A DNA stretch of 64,000 nucleotides, taken from the NCBI GenBank assembly GCA_905160935.1, contig CAJHZI010000505.1, positions 703,501 through 767,500 on the forward strand, given 5' to 3'. Source of the stretch: Enchytraeus crypticus (taxonomy: Eukaryota > Annelida > Clitellata > Enchytraeida > Enchytraeidae). The notes below the pieces were generated by a model, which saw nothing but the letters and a program-made list of their open reading frames with translations, ran no database searches and was not told the DNA's origin. Positions 33,136 to 45,007 of the stretch are shown here, piece by piece (position 1 is the stretch's first letter; the number at the start of each line of letters is the position of its first letter). The position numbers and the translations under genes were made by a program.

Positions 33136-34026
33136 GCTTGTGTTGTAGCAGAGAAATATTGCGATATCAAAAGGGACAAAAACGAAGTGGTAAAATTATT
33201 GTGTCGAAGCCAATTGTGAAATAGAATTGTAAGCTTGGTTAAATATATTGGTATAAATTAATGACGAATAAAGTCTAGATTTGCTTTCCTGTTTAAAAAA
33301 ATTATTTGAACTCCTTCAGATTACTTTGAATCACTATAAAATTATTCATGTGAAACTCATTGAGAAAATTAATAGATTTTCTACTTTGTGGCATCAAGAA
33401 CTGTAAATTATGAGGTAGCTAAATTGACGTCGAGAACACCTGATAAATGCGCAGGAATTCGATAATTTTTTTCTTTTATATCGTCTGCATGAATTCTAAA
33501 TAATAAATCTTATACCTGCTTAGATTAGGTCTTTTTTATGTATGTGTTATTAGATAACATGATCTAACGTTATAATATGATTATAGTATACTATTTTATC
33601 CAGTTGACTAAATTATGTACTCTTCAGTCTCTTCTGATATTTGATGATATAACGAAATATAAGATAATCAAATGATGTACACTTAAATTTTTGTCATTGA
33701 ATATTGAAAGTATATTTATGCTCTTATTAAATAGTTTGTCGTAATTAAATTAAGATCTTGAGTATTATATGATAAATATTTATGATTTACTGATACTTTT
33801 AATAACATTAATGAGTATATTGGGCTAAGTATTAAGTACATAGAATCGGCGCGGAAGGTGCCTTCGTTCAACAACTTTGCATCTCGAAAGTAAAAATGCC
33901 AAGCCAAAAAATTGCCTTCAGGTATACATCGCACCTTTGAAGCAGCCAAACTTTCCTTCAGAGACTACCCATGACAAAAAGTTAGCATGGGCAGATAACA
34001 GTAAATCACACTAGACAGCAATCCTT
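33136..34026. other. No gene or repeat recognised
   Basis: AT-rich. Confidence 0.5.
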
Positions 34027-34245
34027 TTGTTTTCCCCTTTTGAAACAACTTATGGAGTCGCTGATGCCTTCAGTCCATCAGCTAATGGGTCCTCTCCTAT
34101 CGATGAAGTCTTAATAAGTTGTCTCATCAGACGAGAACCCAGGCTGTCCCTAGCGACTGTCCGGGAATCCGTGAAAACAGGAAACAGGATGAAGAGATTA
34201 TCCAGAGGAAATCAGTGGAGGTTAGATCATCTGCAGATTAGTCTC
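34027..34245. other. Mixed-composition segment with 104-codon frame
   Basis: The plus frame 34027-34341 opens FETTYGVADAFSPSANG in a GC-moderate block and then runs into AT-rich sequence. Not recognised; could be an exon or a conserved noncoding stretch. Confidence 0.2.
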
Positions 34246-34794
34246 TGTTTGAGATTCTTCGCATATTTAAACATGAATTCAATACTTAAATGTATTGATG
34301 TACTCACAATTTTTAATATTAATCTGTTTGTTTATGGATAGGTAGAGTCTGATTTACAGCAAATATTTACAAAATTTACATTTATATATTTTTATATTTA
34401 TTTCTGCTTTTCTTATTTGTATGTATGGCGTTTTAGAGATACCTCATTGAAGTAAATTACTGGAATTTTTATATAAAATCAGGTGCAAATTAAACCATAT
34501 TTTCAGCGACTCTTAACAAATTACATATTGATTTGGTCGGTAATTTTTTAGATATCTCTTTTGTTTTCTATAACTGACATTATTATGACTCAACCATATG
34601 AGCTCTACAATGGTGCATGCGACCATTTTCGACAATTTTGAATGGTTTATTCAAGTATTAAAGTTTATCTTCTAAGACCATTTGTTGATTAAATAAACTT
34701 ACATATGTAAGAAATATAATTTTCTAATGTTTAATCATAGCGTTAATGTAAACATTACATTTATCTTACTATATTTAGTTAACATTAAATTTAT
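34246..34794. other. No gene or repeat recognised
   Basis: AT-rich. Confidence 0.45.
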
Positions 34795-34828
34795 GAACCT
34801 GCCAACAGGCAGTGCATTAAGAGAAGGA
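34795..34828 (+). mobile_element. LINE-R terminal fragment
   Basis: GAACCTGCC-AACA-GGCAGTGCATTAAG plus AGAAGG. A perfect CTGCC/GGCAG hairpin with nothing else of the element. Confidence 0.5.
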
Positions 34829-34954
34829 TTTATTTCACTATGGTAATATAACATGAGTAACCGCTGCAATAATCTCGCTGGTTGTACCTCACATTTCTCT
34901 GATAACGAAACATTTAGACCGGCGACTATTACCGGATGATCCAACACTTACAAG

Positions 34955-35170
34955 CAAATCAGTGAAACGTCGAAGACGAAAACATGAAAGATTTTTCCAA
35001 CCGGAAAGAAGTCCTGCGGAGAAAGATGTTGAAGTAGGAAAGAAGGAGAGGAAGATGTGGGAGGCTTGCCGGGCGGTGTGCTTCGTTTTAAGTGCCCGCC
35101 GGTTGTCATTAGTTTAATCCCCGCACACGTCACATCAAAGCCACCGCCCACCTTTAAGCTCTTCCAGAGA
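34955..35170. promoter_or_regulatory. Candidate enhancer-like island
   Basis: GC-rich block in AT-rich DNA. It packs ATTAG and TTTAATCC homeodomain-type cores, CACATCAAAG (TCF/LEF-type core) and CCACCGCCCACC (SP/KLF- or GLI-like) into about 60 bases at 35095-35155. A 67-codon minus frame is unrecognised. Regulatory role is inferred only from motif content. Confidence 0.3.
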
Positions 35171-36596
35171 ACTGGGCATAAAGCTGAACGTGAATTAACT
35201 TAATTAAACATCTGGATATTGTTTAAAGAAAACAGGTTCTATAAGCACAATTGATTGTTAAAACATACGAAACGGAAATTGAAGCTATCTTATTTTATAT
35301 TGTCATGTTGATTTCTTAGACGAATTTTCTGTTGTTAAAATTATTTAGCGTTACTTATTGAAACACAGGGGTGTTCAGTAGATCAATCGAAGCTGCAGAT
35401 GATACTTTAGAGTCAACCACTGAGTCTATTTAAAATCCATGATAGCCTACAAATCATGTGTGACCCAGTTTTGAGAGAATTAAACCAAGCGGTTAAAAGT
35501 TTTGGTTCGGACGATTGAAAAGTCCATGATTCAAGCCATGATCAATTCAATAGTTAACAAAAACTCTGATATTATTTCACCGGTAATAATAATTTCTTGC
35601 TATAGGCCTACTAATCACGTAATATTTCCACTTTGCTCAAAAGGTATTCAGGGGAAAACAGTTAAATTAATCAGGAGGAAATTTATATGCAAAATATTAT
35701 ACAAAAAAAATAAGATAAAAATTCTTTTAAAGTATATCTCCACTGCAATGGAACAGAATGAACTAAAAAAGTGCTGCCATCCAAATTTTGCAGTTAGACT
35801 CAATATTTCGAGTCAGCTTTTAACGAGTGTATATTTTTAAAATAAACTTTGGATTGAAATCCGTCCTACAGTTGTTTGATAGATAGTCTATATTTTAATA
35901 TAAAAGAAAACGCATGCACAAGCCCCGAAGCGCTCGCATACATATAATACAAGAAATTTCCATCAACAACATATAACATCTCAATTTTTTTGCACAATAT
36001 TGTAATGAAATCAAATACACATGTATATGTATCAGTATATTTGTGTATAAACACATAAATACATTGATATTCAATGAGAGACAATAAATTAAAAATACAT
36101 AAAATCAAGGAAAAAATATGATAAATTTAAAATTGTGAAGATGATATTAAAAATTAAAATGCATTGTACTGTTGAAGTTCATAAAAAGACCTTAAGCTTT
36201 TAATGGCTTAAACCAGAATGTAATTCAATATGTAAATAGTGATATGGTATACTGTATAATAATATAAGTATATAGTAAATAGTGATAAAGTATACAGTAT
36301 CTACATGTACCTCTGTAAAAGTATATTTTGACCAAAGTCTAAACATTTCACATGTACTGGATATTTCAGCTGTACAGTATGATGAATTACCTTGACTAAG
36401 ATTTGAAAGCTTTGACGTATTCCCTTCCTATACATTATGCGCATGCCAATGGAAAAAGTACTAGAAGAAAAGATGTCACAGCAGCCTCCTAGGATATCGT
36501 GTAAATATCGCCATCTGACAGATATTTACAACTATATGCAAATCATCTGTTCTTCCACCGATGTGTACCAAGTCCACAATATGAATGATAAAATAA
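35171..36596. other. No gene or repeat recognised
   Basis: AT-rich. The 112-codon frame at 35502-35840 is Lys/Ile-rich and unrecognised. Confidence 0.5.
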
Positions 36597-36640
36597 AATA
36601 AAGATTTAACGTCCGTTTCTTTACTAAAAGCCTACGTGAG
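36597..36640 (-). mobile_element. Possible L2 tail scrap
   Basis: The minus strand ends AAAGAAACGGACGTTAAATC followed by an A/T tail, resembling the last bases of the L2 3' end. Confidence 0.35.
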
Positions 36641-36929
36641 TGAGAACTGTAGTTCATTCCCCTTAAAGTGAATATCTCATCTGCGCCTCAGAGGCACGTC
36701 TAGATTTTGACGAGACGGACTACCCACTATGGAGGAATTTATGCGAAACATCGGCTCGGTTGAAGGCTATAACGAACCGTGAGCGCCTTTGTAATAGATC
36801 TTGAAGCGAGAGTTACTAATAGTTACAAGACGGATATATATCAACTTGAATGTGACTTGTCAGAGGTAGAACTATCGAATGATGAAGTGCGTACTTTAGC
36901 GGCAACACACATGCGCATGTGTGCTCCCC
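36641..36929. repeat. No gene; 18-bp palindrome at 36906-36923
   Basis: CACACATGCGCATGTGTG is its own complement. No coding signal. Confidence 0.6.
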
Positions 36930-37280
36930 ACTTTCCTTCCCTCGCCCTCATTTCTCTCACTTTCTCTCGTTCTCGCTTTTCTTTTTATTCCATCTTTCTC
37001 TCTGTACATATCTCAATTCTCTTTTTCTCTCAAACTCCATGCCCTTCTTCACTTCTTTCTAGCTTGCTTTCTCTCTCTCTATATATATATTTATATCTCT
37101 CTCTCTTTCTCTATTCCTCCTTTCTCTCACTCCAAGTTTCACCATTCCATCATCTTCTCTCACTCTTTCTCTCTCTCTCTCTCTCTCTCACACTCTCTCT
37201 CTCTCTCTCTCGCTCTCTCTCTCCCTCTCTTTCAATCCTTCGTTTTCTCTCAGTCTCACTCTCTCGCTTTCTCGTTAACG
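36930..37280. repeat. CT-rich microsatellite region
   Basis: Degenerate then pure CT. The two long plus frames (172 and 161 codons) are Ser/Leu/Phe readings of it. Confidence 0.9.
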
Positions 37281-37752
37281 AAGTCATCGTGTACTGATAG
37301 TCGAAGACAGAATAATAGCGCAATTTTTATAAATGATATGATATCCAAATTGCTTGCACTATTACATTTTGGCTTCTTTTCATTACACCAAAGCTTAAAT
37401 GCATGATGAACCTGAGACATCATTTCTTTTCATTCATGTATCACTGAATATTTATTCATTTATATTCATCTTGCTTTCACTGAATTTAAATAACCATCGA
37501 CAGTCGGTAGCATAGTCGATGTGCCATTGTAGCTTATGCAGTAGCACCGGTTTAGGCTCTCCGGGATCATTGATAGCTTCTCCACTCAAATTCGCTCAGT
37601 AAACTACGAGTTAGACTCAATTACTAGTCCAGCAGATTTTGTATCGCCACTCAAGCCACACCTGCCTTCAACTGAAATATATTACAGCTCTCATCGCCTC
37701 CGTCTAACAAGTCGAGAGATATGCGATCTACAGGAGCTTCTTTTATGCTACA
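37281..37752. other. No gene or repeat recognised
   Basis: 37500-37730 has mildly higher GC, no frame. Confidence 0.4.
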
Positions 37753-37945
37753 TATTAGCTACATATTAGCTATTTCTTAAATTACCTATTTCCTAGCTAT
37801 TTATTAAATTACCTATTTCCCAGCTATTTCTTAAACTACCTATTTCCCAGTTATTTCTTAAATTACCTATTTCCTAACTATTTCTTGAACTACCTATTTC
37901 CTAACTATTTCTAAAATTAACTATTTCCTAGCTATTTCCGATAAG
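37753..37945. repeat. 27-bp tandem repeat, about 6 copies
   Basis: Unit built from GCTATTTCTTAAATTACC and TATTTCCYA, with C/T variation between copies. Confidence 0.85.
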
Positions 37946-38159
37946 ACAAGCTCTGTCAATTACTATAACCCAGTCTGCTAGGTAACTGAGTTTGGCGACT
38001 GTGAGAAGTATTTATGATCAACAGACTGTAGTAAACTATTATTTGACGTTTCTGGGTCAAGTTGATTGCTTATGACATGAATTGAAGAAAGAGAAGATGC
38101 TAGCATACTGCCGGAACTTTCTTCACCTTCTTCTTGATCATCATAGTCTTCTTCTTCTT
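37946..38159. other. No gene recognised
   Basis: TTC-rich at its end. Confidence 0.4.
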
Positions 38160-38290
38160 CTTTTTTTCTCTTTTAGTGCATTGCCTAATTGCTAACTCTT
38201 TCCATCAATTCTACCCATAGCCTTCCTTCACAATTCTTTGAATTTGTTATCAAATCATCGAATACCCCACTCTTTACACAGAAAGTTAAA
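38160..38290 (-). mobile_element. LINE-R 3' end (decayed)
   Basis: Minus strand carries a degraded hairpin (TTAGCAATTAGGCAATGCACTA) extending into a decayed coding tail. Confidence 0.5.
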
Positions 38291-38689
38291 CTACACGTTC
38301 TCTTGTTATCTAAAAATTAGCTCTTTTGTGATATTCTTAACTCAAAAATGAGCCAAACTGGTGTTAAACATCAATAAATCAATGAGATTAATATTTTATC
38401 ATCATACGAAACAGATATATATACATATAAATTCATTTTATCGGTATTCAGCTACTATTGAAAAGTATTTTCTTTAAATTTACATTGTAAGAGCTGAAAG
38501 AGGAAAGTAGAAGCAGGTTTAATCTAGACAACAAATGATCTTCGCAGATTAAGTAGTTGGCATGTCCAGCAATTTAGCCATAGGCAACCAGACACCAATG
38601 TTTTCTCACAGTACAATTTTAATGGGCATAATGGGCCCTAATCACTGAATATGCCATCACTCTTTCCTTATACATGTTCTATGGACCAG
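38291..38689. other. No gene or repeat recognised
   Basis: AT-rich. Confidence 0.4.
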
Positions 38690-38826
38690 TTTGCAGGATA
38701 TTGAATTTGCACCGTTTAAGTGACGCATATGATTTTTGCTCGTCAGTTTAGTGTTGATTTCATATTGTTCGATGTTGTCATTGGCGATATTAGCACTGTA
38801 ATTGTTACTGTTGTTGTTGCATACTA
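38690..38826 (+). mobile_element. LINE-F 3' end (plus strand)
   Basis: GGATATTGAATTTGCACCGT, TTTTTGCTCGTCAGTTTAG and TCGATGTTGTCATTGGCGAT, ending TGTAATTGTTACTGTTGTTG. Mirror-oriented match to the 58880-59005 copy, with its trinucleotide tail. Confidence 0.65.
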
Positions 38827-39634
38827 ATTAAACACTTTGTATTGCTATAAGTATTGCATTGCACCAATACAGTTCTATATTTTAATTGCTCTTAAATTAA
38901 GTACATTCATTCATGCTAGGCCAAGTCATAAGTTAGGGCAATGTCTTATTTTCAGTACCATACTTCTTCAGCAGCATTATCAGATTTTGCATAGTAACTA
39001 TCATACTAATTTACTCTCTTAATTAGCAGACATTTGCATTTACCGATAACATACATTTTTGCTAATAATAAAGTTGTATCTTATAATGAGCCATATTAAA
39101 CGAGAAAGGTTACATTTTGGATCTGTTTCTGTTCCAAAATTTGTAATGTCAGAGTCAAACAGGATTTGAACAGTGCCTATAATTCAAGCGGATTTCAAGC
39201 TCTGCTATCAAACTTGTACTACAGCGTCAAACACAATTTCACTGAATTTAATTATAAAATTTTCCTATACTATCTATGTTCTTAATTGCACATTAATGCA
39301 CTTTGGCAGACATTAGCAAATAAAGTCGCTAATCACAACTCCTTTGAGGAAAGGTCCATTGGTCCATTAATTGTACTTCCGGAACAAAGCGTATCCATCA
39401 TATTCTTGCTAAACAATACTTGTGGCTATCGAGATACAATTATTACAAAATATCTGGTCCATAAATCGTTCGACCTGCGCAGATATAACCCGTTCAATCT
39501 CACGATACAATAAATCATGTGCATTGCTCTCGCATCAGTATCTTCATGGATGTTATATTGATTGCGCAAAGAGCCTAGCGAGGTACGTTTTATTTATTTA
39601 TTTATTTACATTTATGATCAGATATTATTTCCCT
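38827..39634. other. No gene or repeat recognised
   Basis: AT-rich; short overlapping frames only. Confidence 0.5.
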
Positions 39635-39846
39635 TAGAGGAAGGCAACGAGTAACCACCTCAGAAGCCATATTATTTCCAAGCTATAAGCTACATTAAGG
39701 TGTGGATAAAGCATAGCCATTTGTGAAGACAATAACTCCTTTTCGATGGTATGCTCTTTACGTATCGTAAAAAGCAGTGTGTGAGTAGGAATATGTACCT
39801 TGGACCTGCCGCTTGGGAAAGCATTAGAAAGAGAGAGAGAGAGATC
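39635..39846 (+). repeat. Rep-C copy with (GA)n tail
   Basis: Shares ACCACCTCAGAAGCCAT, CAAGCTATAAGCTACATTA and GTATGCTCTTTACG with the 48 kb copy. Ends TTGGACCTGCC-GCTT-GGGAAAGCATTAG and then AAAGAGAGAGAGAGAGA. Confidence 0.7.
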
Positions 39847-40229
39847 ATTACAAGACCACTCAAGAACTCAATTAATACAGAAAGTATTTGAAATTGCCAC
39901 ATTAAATTTAATGTAAATTACGTAATTCATTTACTAATTTCGTAATAGTCTTGGGTATTCTTTGAATTTCACTAAAATTGCAAAGACAGAAATTAATTTC
40001 TAAATTAATTCTATTCTAAATTAATTTTATTGTAGTAATTGCCAAAAATAATCAACAAAAAAATTCACCAGACTATTAATCGCTTAAATTATTATCCTAA
40101 TTAAATATGCAATATGAAAATATGCAAGAGGATTAACCAAATAGATAGGGATTAGTAACCAAAATTAATACTATATTACTATACATGGCCTAAACAGAGC
40201 GGAATTTCCTCAAAAAAGTTTGAAGACAA
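39847..40229. other. No gene or repeat recognised
   Basis: AT-rich. Confidence 0.4.
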
Positions 40230-40385
40230 CAACAATAATTAATTAGAGTGATATTGTCGTTAATAACAGCATCGAATACCATATTATCAATGGTCTACTG
40301 ACTAGAAAAAGAAGTCCAAAGAGGGTACAAATCCGATGAATGTAATATACGTTAAATCAGTCCAAAGCTAGGGAGCTAGATTACT
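40230..40385 (-). mobile_element. LINE-F 3' end (diverged)
   Basis: Left (AAC)n run, TTAGAGTGATATTGTCGTTA, ACAGCATCGAATAC and GTCCAAAG. Diverged relative of the 58880 copy. Confidence 0.5.
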
Positions 40386-41354
40386 GCAAGTTTACTTAAA
40401 CACTTTACTTCAAATACCTAACCCTTTCTTACTTCAGTCATGATTGGCATTCAGCATAGGTCTGATAGTAGCTCTATGCTATAGTATCCTTACGTTTGGA
40501 TACCACATCCTGAGTCCTACCGCTCTTCCAGGATTCTGTTTGCGGAGTGTAGCCGGTGAGTAACGACCAATATGTCGTAACGTCTCGGACGTATTACCGA
40601 GAATTACTTTTCGGAAGTGATTCCATTAATATGACCCCGCTCAGAGGAAGCCGCTGCTAACAGTTGGGGCATCGGTTCTCCGTTAAATGCGGGGAAGAAT
40701 TAAATAGGGAATTAACAAAAAACTGTAGCTAAGACAAATAAACAAAAGCTGAAGCTTAGGCAAATGAACAAAAGCTATAGCTTAGGCGACAGAAAGAAAA
40801 AGGTCCTTCCAAGAACAGGAACTAAAACTGCACATATCAACTATAATAACTAAGAAATGTTGTACTGAACTTTATTTTTGATCCTAAAATAGATGTCTTT
40901 CTACAACATATCTTTCCATCAAATTTCAGTATACACGCAAAGAAATGCTTAAAAACTACAAATTTCGTTATGGGATTTTACCTATTGATTTAGTGTTTGG
41001 CTTGAAAACAATTTTGTACTGAATAGTTTATTACTAGGCTTTTAATTGTGTAATTGGCTTTCGTTTAGATGCTTTATGGTAAGAAATCTGGATGTATTCA
41101 TGAGTTTGATTAGCAAAGTACGACTAAAATGCTGGCATATAGGAGAATAAAGATATCGTTCCGGAAAGAATTGTTAATTTTATCTAATACTTAAATCTTT
41201 TTAACGATTCTAGCTTTAAGCCATTCAGAGACTTATTTTACGTTGATAACGGTAGCATACCGTACAATGTGCATGATTTCTTTTTAAAAAAATAACCCTT
41301 CTAAACGTCTCTGATAAAACATAACAGTGAATTAGACATCTAAATTGGAAGCTG
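40386..41354. other. No gene; GC-richer patch 40500-40690
   Basis: 40500-40690 contains ACGTCTCGGACGTATTACCG and CCGCTGCTAACAGTTGG. The rest is AT-rich with an AAGCTRWAGCTTAGRC short repeat near 40730-40790. Confidence 0.4.
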
Positions 41355-41700
41355 GTTATTTCAAACAGCCCTCTCACGGAACTTCTGGATTGACCCACCA
41401 CAGATCCTGTGACCTCGGACTCCCGGACCCTCTCCGCTCCATCTATGACGTATTGCGACCTGCCCCACGCTGACGTACATTAAACCAGCAGGAACGCATG
41501 GGGGTCAGACCGGTTCTGGACGTCCTGCAACCCGCCAGGGACCCCGACGTCATCCGTCATCTTCTCGCAGCGGTCTTCCAGGTCGTGACCCGGGCCTCGA
41601 CCGATATGACAGGCGGGGAATCTACTGCCGGTCCGTGATAGCGAGACGGGGGCGAGCCCCTTAGAGGGCCATAGGTCCGCTCCGATAGGACAATAAGTCC
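41355..41700. promoter_or_regulatory. CpG-rich island
   Basis: Strong GC and CpG peak in AT-rich DNA. A plus-strand frame 41498-41638 (46 residues, starting MGVRPVLDVLQPARD) is open within it, but matches nothing I know. Could be a CpG island near an unannotated promoter, a recently inserted GC-rich element, or a short exon. Confidence 0.35.
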
Positions 41701-42574
41701 GCTACAGAAGGAATGGGAATGACGGATTATAGTAGGAGCGAATAAGAAATATCAAGATGAGTAGATGATAAAATATGACATGAAAACGACAAATCTATAA
41801 TAGCGAATGGAATGAGCGGAAGATAAAACGTAGGCTTGGATTTATTATTTGATAAGATTTCCATTATAAAGCTGTATATCATATATTTATCTTATAAGCT
41901 TAAATTATCTAAACTGTATATAAATATGGTAGACCACATTCGTAGAAAGACGTTTTAAGATTCTACGGATTAGAAAATGTTAAAGGTTAGTAGATTAATG
42001 CCTAAAAGTTAAGACCTAGTTGGTGTGACTTTTCTACTAGGAACATTTTCTACTAGGAATATTAGATTTGAAGCCTGAACCATCTCATTCGCAGTAAGAC
42101 ACCTAACCAAGCAGGCCACTGGCTCAGCTCGTAGTAATAACATTCATTTACAGCACTCTACTCATTTTATAGCATTTCTTTGCTATAAAGATTACGAAAT
42201 CTAACTAATATATGATATTATTATGACGAAACCTCCAATGCGGAGGAAAATGTTCTGAGAGATTTGCATCCTTTCGATAAGCGTACAGATCATATAATCT
42301 ACACTTGTAGATATAACTTGTACTTTGCAGATATAGCCTATATTTGTATATATAACCTCTACTTTAAGACATAATTTCATCGAATTATATACATGCCCTT
42401 ATATATTGTGAAAATCGTTATTAGCTTATTTATTTATTCATGTTATTCTTTATTGCGAATATCTGTGAACAAATTATGCTGATATACAGCCGACAGTGCA
42501 AAACTTGCTTGCACCAAGTTTTATGAGGAAGAGATCATGGTGGCCGGGATTTTTAACCTCGTGAATCTGCTTTA
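41701..42574. other. No gene; tRNA-like scrap 42060-42125 (minus)
   Basis: The minus strand near 42120 begins GAGCCAGTGGCCTGCTTGG, like a SINE-A head, but then diverges. Otherwise AT-rich. Confidence 0.4.
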
Positions 42575-42728
42575 GAATTTTTTATAGCAATTTTTAGAGT
42601 CTAGGCGCTCACCAGCCGAATGTCCTGTCTGACGTTGCTTTGGATCTTAGTGCTTTGTCGTCTCTCACGACACGTGCAGTCCACGGTTAGTCTATTGTTC
42701 AACAATCCGAACACTACACGGGTAGAGA
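42575..42728 (+). repeat. Rep-D copy
   Basis: Second copy of the repeat at 1335-1492, sharing CTAGGCGCTCACCA, CTGACGTTG, TGGATCTTAGTGCTTT and CGACACGTGCAGTC. The 88-codon frame starting at 42620 is read through it. Confidence 0.65.
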
Positions 42729-42879
42729 ATCCTAACAATGAAAGAAATAGTGAAGAATCGGATGAGTCCTATATTACGCCTGCATATCTCAACCCAGCCT
42801 CGGATACCCGCGGGATTGCCGAAGGAACGATCCAGAAGAAGCAATTCCATGGAATGTCTCATGAATTATTGCAACAGAT

Positions 42880-43080
42880 GTCATAAGTGATCGTACCGCC
42901 AGATCTATAACGTTGACCACGGCGTCCGGTCTAAATGAATTGCGCCTAAGGCACACTGTGCTTCTCCGGGCCCGTCTTGACCGTTCCGCTAGCCCGTCTA
43001 AGACGAGACCCGGGCGAGCCGGGCCTCATGGCGACAGGCGGGCCCTCGCGGGGCAACGGGCGCCACGATTGCCCATACAT
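42880..43080. promoter_or_regulatory. CpG-rich island
   Basis: I count 23 CpG in about 183 bases (42896-43078), very different from the flanks. A 77-codon frame (42913-43146) of Arg/Ala/Pro-rich composition is what GC-rich sequence gives by chance. Possible CpG island. Confidence 0.35.
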
Positions 43081-44188
43081 CTATACGGATGGATGCACGA
43101 TTGTATGTATGATAAGAAACGAAGGGGAAACACTGAAGAAATTTGATGTTTGAGACGAGAGGCTGGTCAGGTCGTAAAATTTGACTATCTCAGATCTAGT
43201 CACCCTACTCCTCTCGGGATTCTTCACCGGGAAACATTAGCGTATTAAGTTAAGAGATTTACGTAAGTGAGGGCCGGCGGTGATGTGGAATAGTTACAGC
43301 GCTTTAATGTGTCAACGCAACACCCATTCACGCTTCAAAGAGCAACATGGGGGTAGTGACAGTCTACTTTTAGTGAAATTCAATTTACATATTTAGATGT
43401 GTTAAAGTCGATTTTGAATTTTAGAAATGTGTATATTCATTTAGACAATAATTGAAATGCTGTAATAAAATGGTTGCATGAGGTAAAATGAATAATGTGT
43501 AATGTATTCAACTTGTTCGAATGAGTGCTCGCTTGAGAGCATAAATATAGACTGCTAGTAAAATGTGCCTTGAGCCTCTCATTTTAAAGAGAATGGGAGA
43601 ATTACATTGACGGGAACTAGTTAATTAGCATCTGATTTAATAGCCAGTTAAATAGCCTATAAGAGTTAATTCTATAATTATAGTTAAATAGCAAATTAAA
43701 ATTTAATTCTAATAAACAATTTTTAATTAGTATCCTAGTTAGATTTTTAGTAAGTTTGCAAATAAGTTCTTATCATAAAATATTGCAATTTTATCAATAG
43801 GGTACTAATTTTATTACTGTATTCGAATATATATCATATCACTTTCAATTTTGCGCTGCGAACCACATTCTGATGCTGACACAAATATGCATACAACATT
43901 CTATGCAGACACTCAGCCAATTCTAATTAAAATAAGCTAATAAGCTTCATCCAATTCTTAGTTTAATCAATTAGCCTTCTGAAAACGTAAAATATAATTC
44001 TATTTAGACTAATTAGCAAATTTTGAATATAATTCTAACTAATGAGCTCTTGTAACGAATTTGTCCCATTCTTAGACAATTTATATGTTTTCTTCAATGA
44101 CAAAATTTCGTACTATTCATGTATATTTAGATGGGATTAAATAGCCTAGATGGGACAGAGAGGATTGGAGAAGATCCATTCGTATACA
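43081..44188. other. No gene or repeat recognised
   Basis: Very AT-rich, with loosely repeated TTAATTCTAATTA-type strings around 43660-44040. Confidence 0.5.
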
Positions 44189-44285
44189 GATCCTAGTTAA
44201 ACTGAGATTCAAGGGAAGAAGAAGAAGAAGAATAAGAAGAAGAAGAAGAGGAATATGATGATGATGATAATGATAATGATGATGA
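44189..44285. repeat. Inverted CCTTGAATC motif and (GAA)n/(GAT)n run
   Basis: 44189-44214 is the minus-strand CCTTGAATCTCAGTTTAACT motif, again next to a trinucleotide run (44215-44285). Confidence 0.6.
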
Positions 44286-44513
44286 CATGTACATTTAGAG
44301 GTATACTATACGAGGTAAATGGAAGGAAGAATGTAAAGGGAAAGGTTAGAGGACGACCGAGACTTAGGGCGTTGGATGGTTTGATTACTAATTCGTATGT
44401 TGATATGAAGAAAAAAGTAGAGGATACAAAATACATGTATGTGGAGGAGTTATCTGCCGTGGACCTGTCAATTGCTAGTGCACAAAGTGAGGGAGAGAGA
44501 GAGAGAGAGAAAG
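44286..44513 (+). pseudogene. LINE-R C-terminus with (GA)n tail
   Basis: Encodes a run with VKGKVRGRPRLRALDG, then DMKKKVEDTKYMYVEEL, the same C-terminal domain as 7481 (minus) and 29615. It ends with a decayed hairpin (GGACCTGTCAATTGCTAG) and a (GA)n tail at 44491-44513 that runs straight into TA repeats. The open frame continues into the repeat and is not a gene. Confidence 0.75.
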
Positions 44514-44515
44514 AG

Positions 44516-44573
<58 letters not shown>

Positions 44574-44585
44574 TTATATATATAG
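44514..44585. repeat. (TA)n microsatellite
   Basis: TA run, then TTTA units. Confidence 0.95.
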
Positions 44586-44918
44586 TTGTAAGACTAGTGT
44601 GACTATTAGTTTATTTGATTCTTAAAATTTCTGATGATGTGTTATTGGTGTTGCATAATATACAACCCCTTGCAGTTGTATATTACGTCTGAGGCCTTCC
44701 TAATATCATCTTAGAATAAAGAAATGGACGGTTATCTTTATATCGGCACCAATTAATTGCGCGATCCTAATTAAACTCAATGCTCTGCTGGTAAGCTTGA
44801 TAAACATTGTACATACTGACAGCAGGATTTCCCTGACTGAAGTATTCAAATTGTATACACAGTGCTTTGTGCTTACTCTACTTCTATAATAATGCTCACA
44901 CGCCTGACTATTATAACC
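44586..44918. other. tRNA upstream flank, nothing recognised
   Basis: AT-rich; no repeat or gene seen. Confidence 0.4.
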
Positions 44919-44991
44919 GGGGAACTAGCTCACATGGTAGAGCGCTCGCTTAGCATGCGAGAGGTACGGGGATCGATACCCCGGTTCTCCA
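44919..44991 (+). tRNA. tRNA-Ala (anticodon AGC)
   Basis: A complete cloverleaf forms. Acceptor GGGGAAC pairs with GTTCTCC and includes G3-U70, the alanine identity pair. The D stem is GCTC/GAGC, the anticodon stem CTCGC/GCGAG with loop TTAGCAT, and the T stem CGGGG/CCCCG with loop ATCGATA; discriminator A. A box TAGCTCACATGG and B box GGATCGATACC are intact. There is no intron. CCA is not encoded, as in eukaryotes. A54 in the T loop is also found in animal tRNA-Ala. A T7 pol III terminator follows at 45001. This is the one functional host gene I am confident of. The 67-codon frame across it is a shadow. Confidence 0.95.
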
Positions 44992-45000
44992 GTCCGTTCA

Positions 45001-45007
45001 TTTTTTT
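45001..45007 (+). terminator. Pol III terminator (T7)
   Basis: Seven T residues 10 bases after the tRNA-Ala 3' end, the usual pol III stop signal. Confidence 0.85.

Noticed and set aside
36779-37406. Two overlapping frames of 172 and 161 codons
   Set aside because: CT-rich low complexity with no domain.
42913-43146. Arg/Ala/Pro-rich 77-codon protein
   Set aside because: GC-rich islands open frames by chance; no known family and no splice context.
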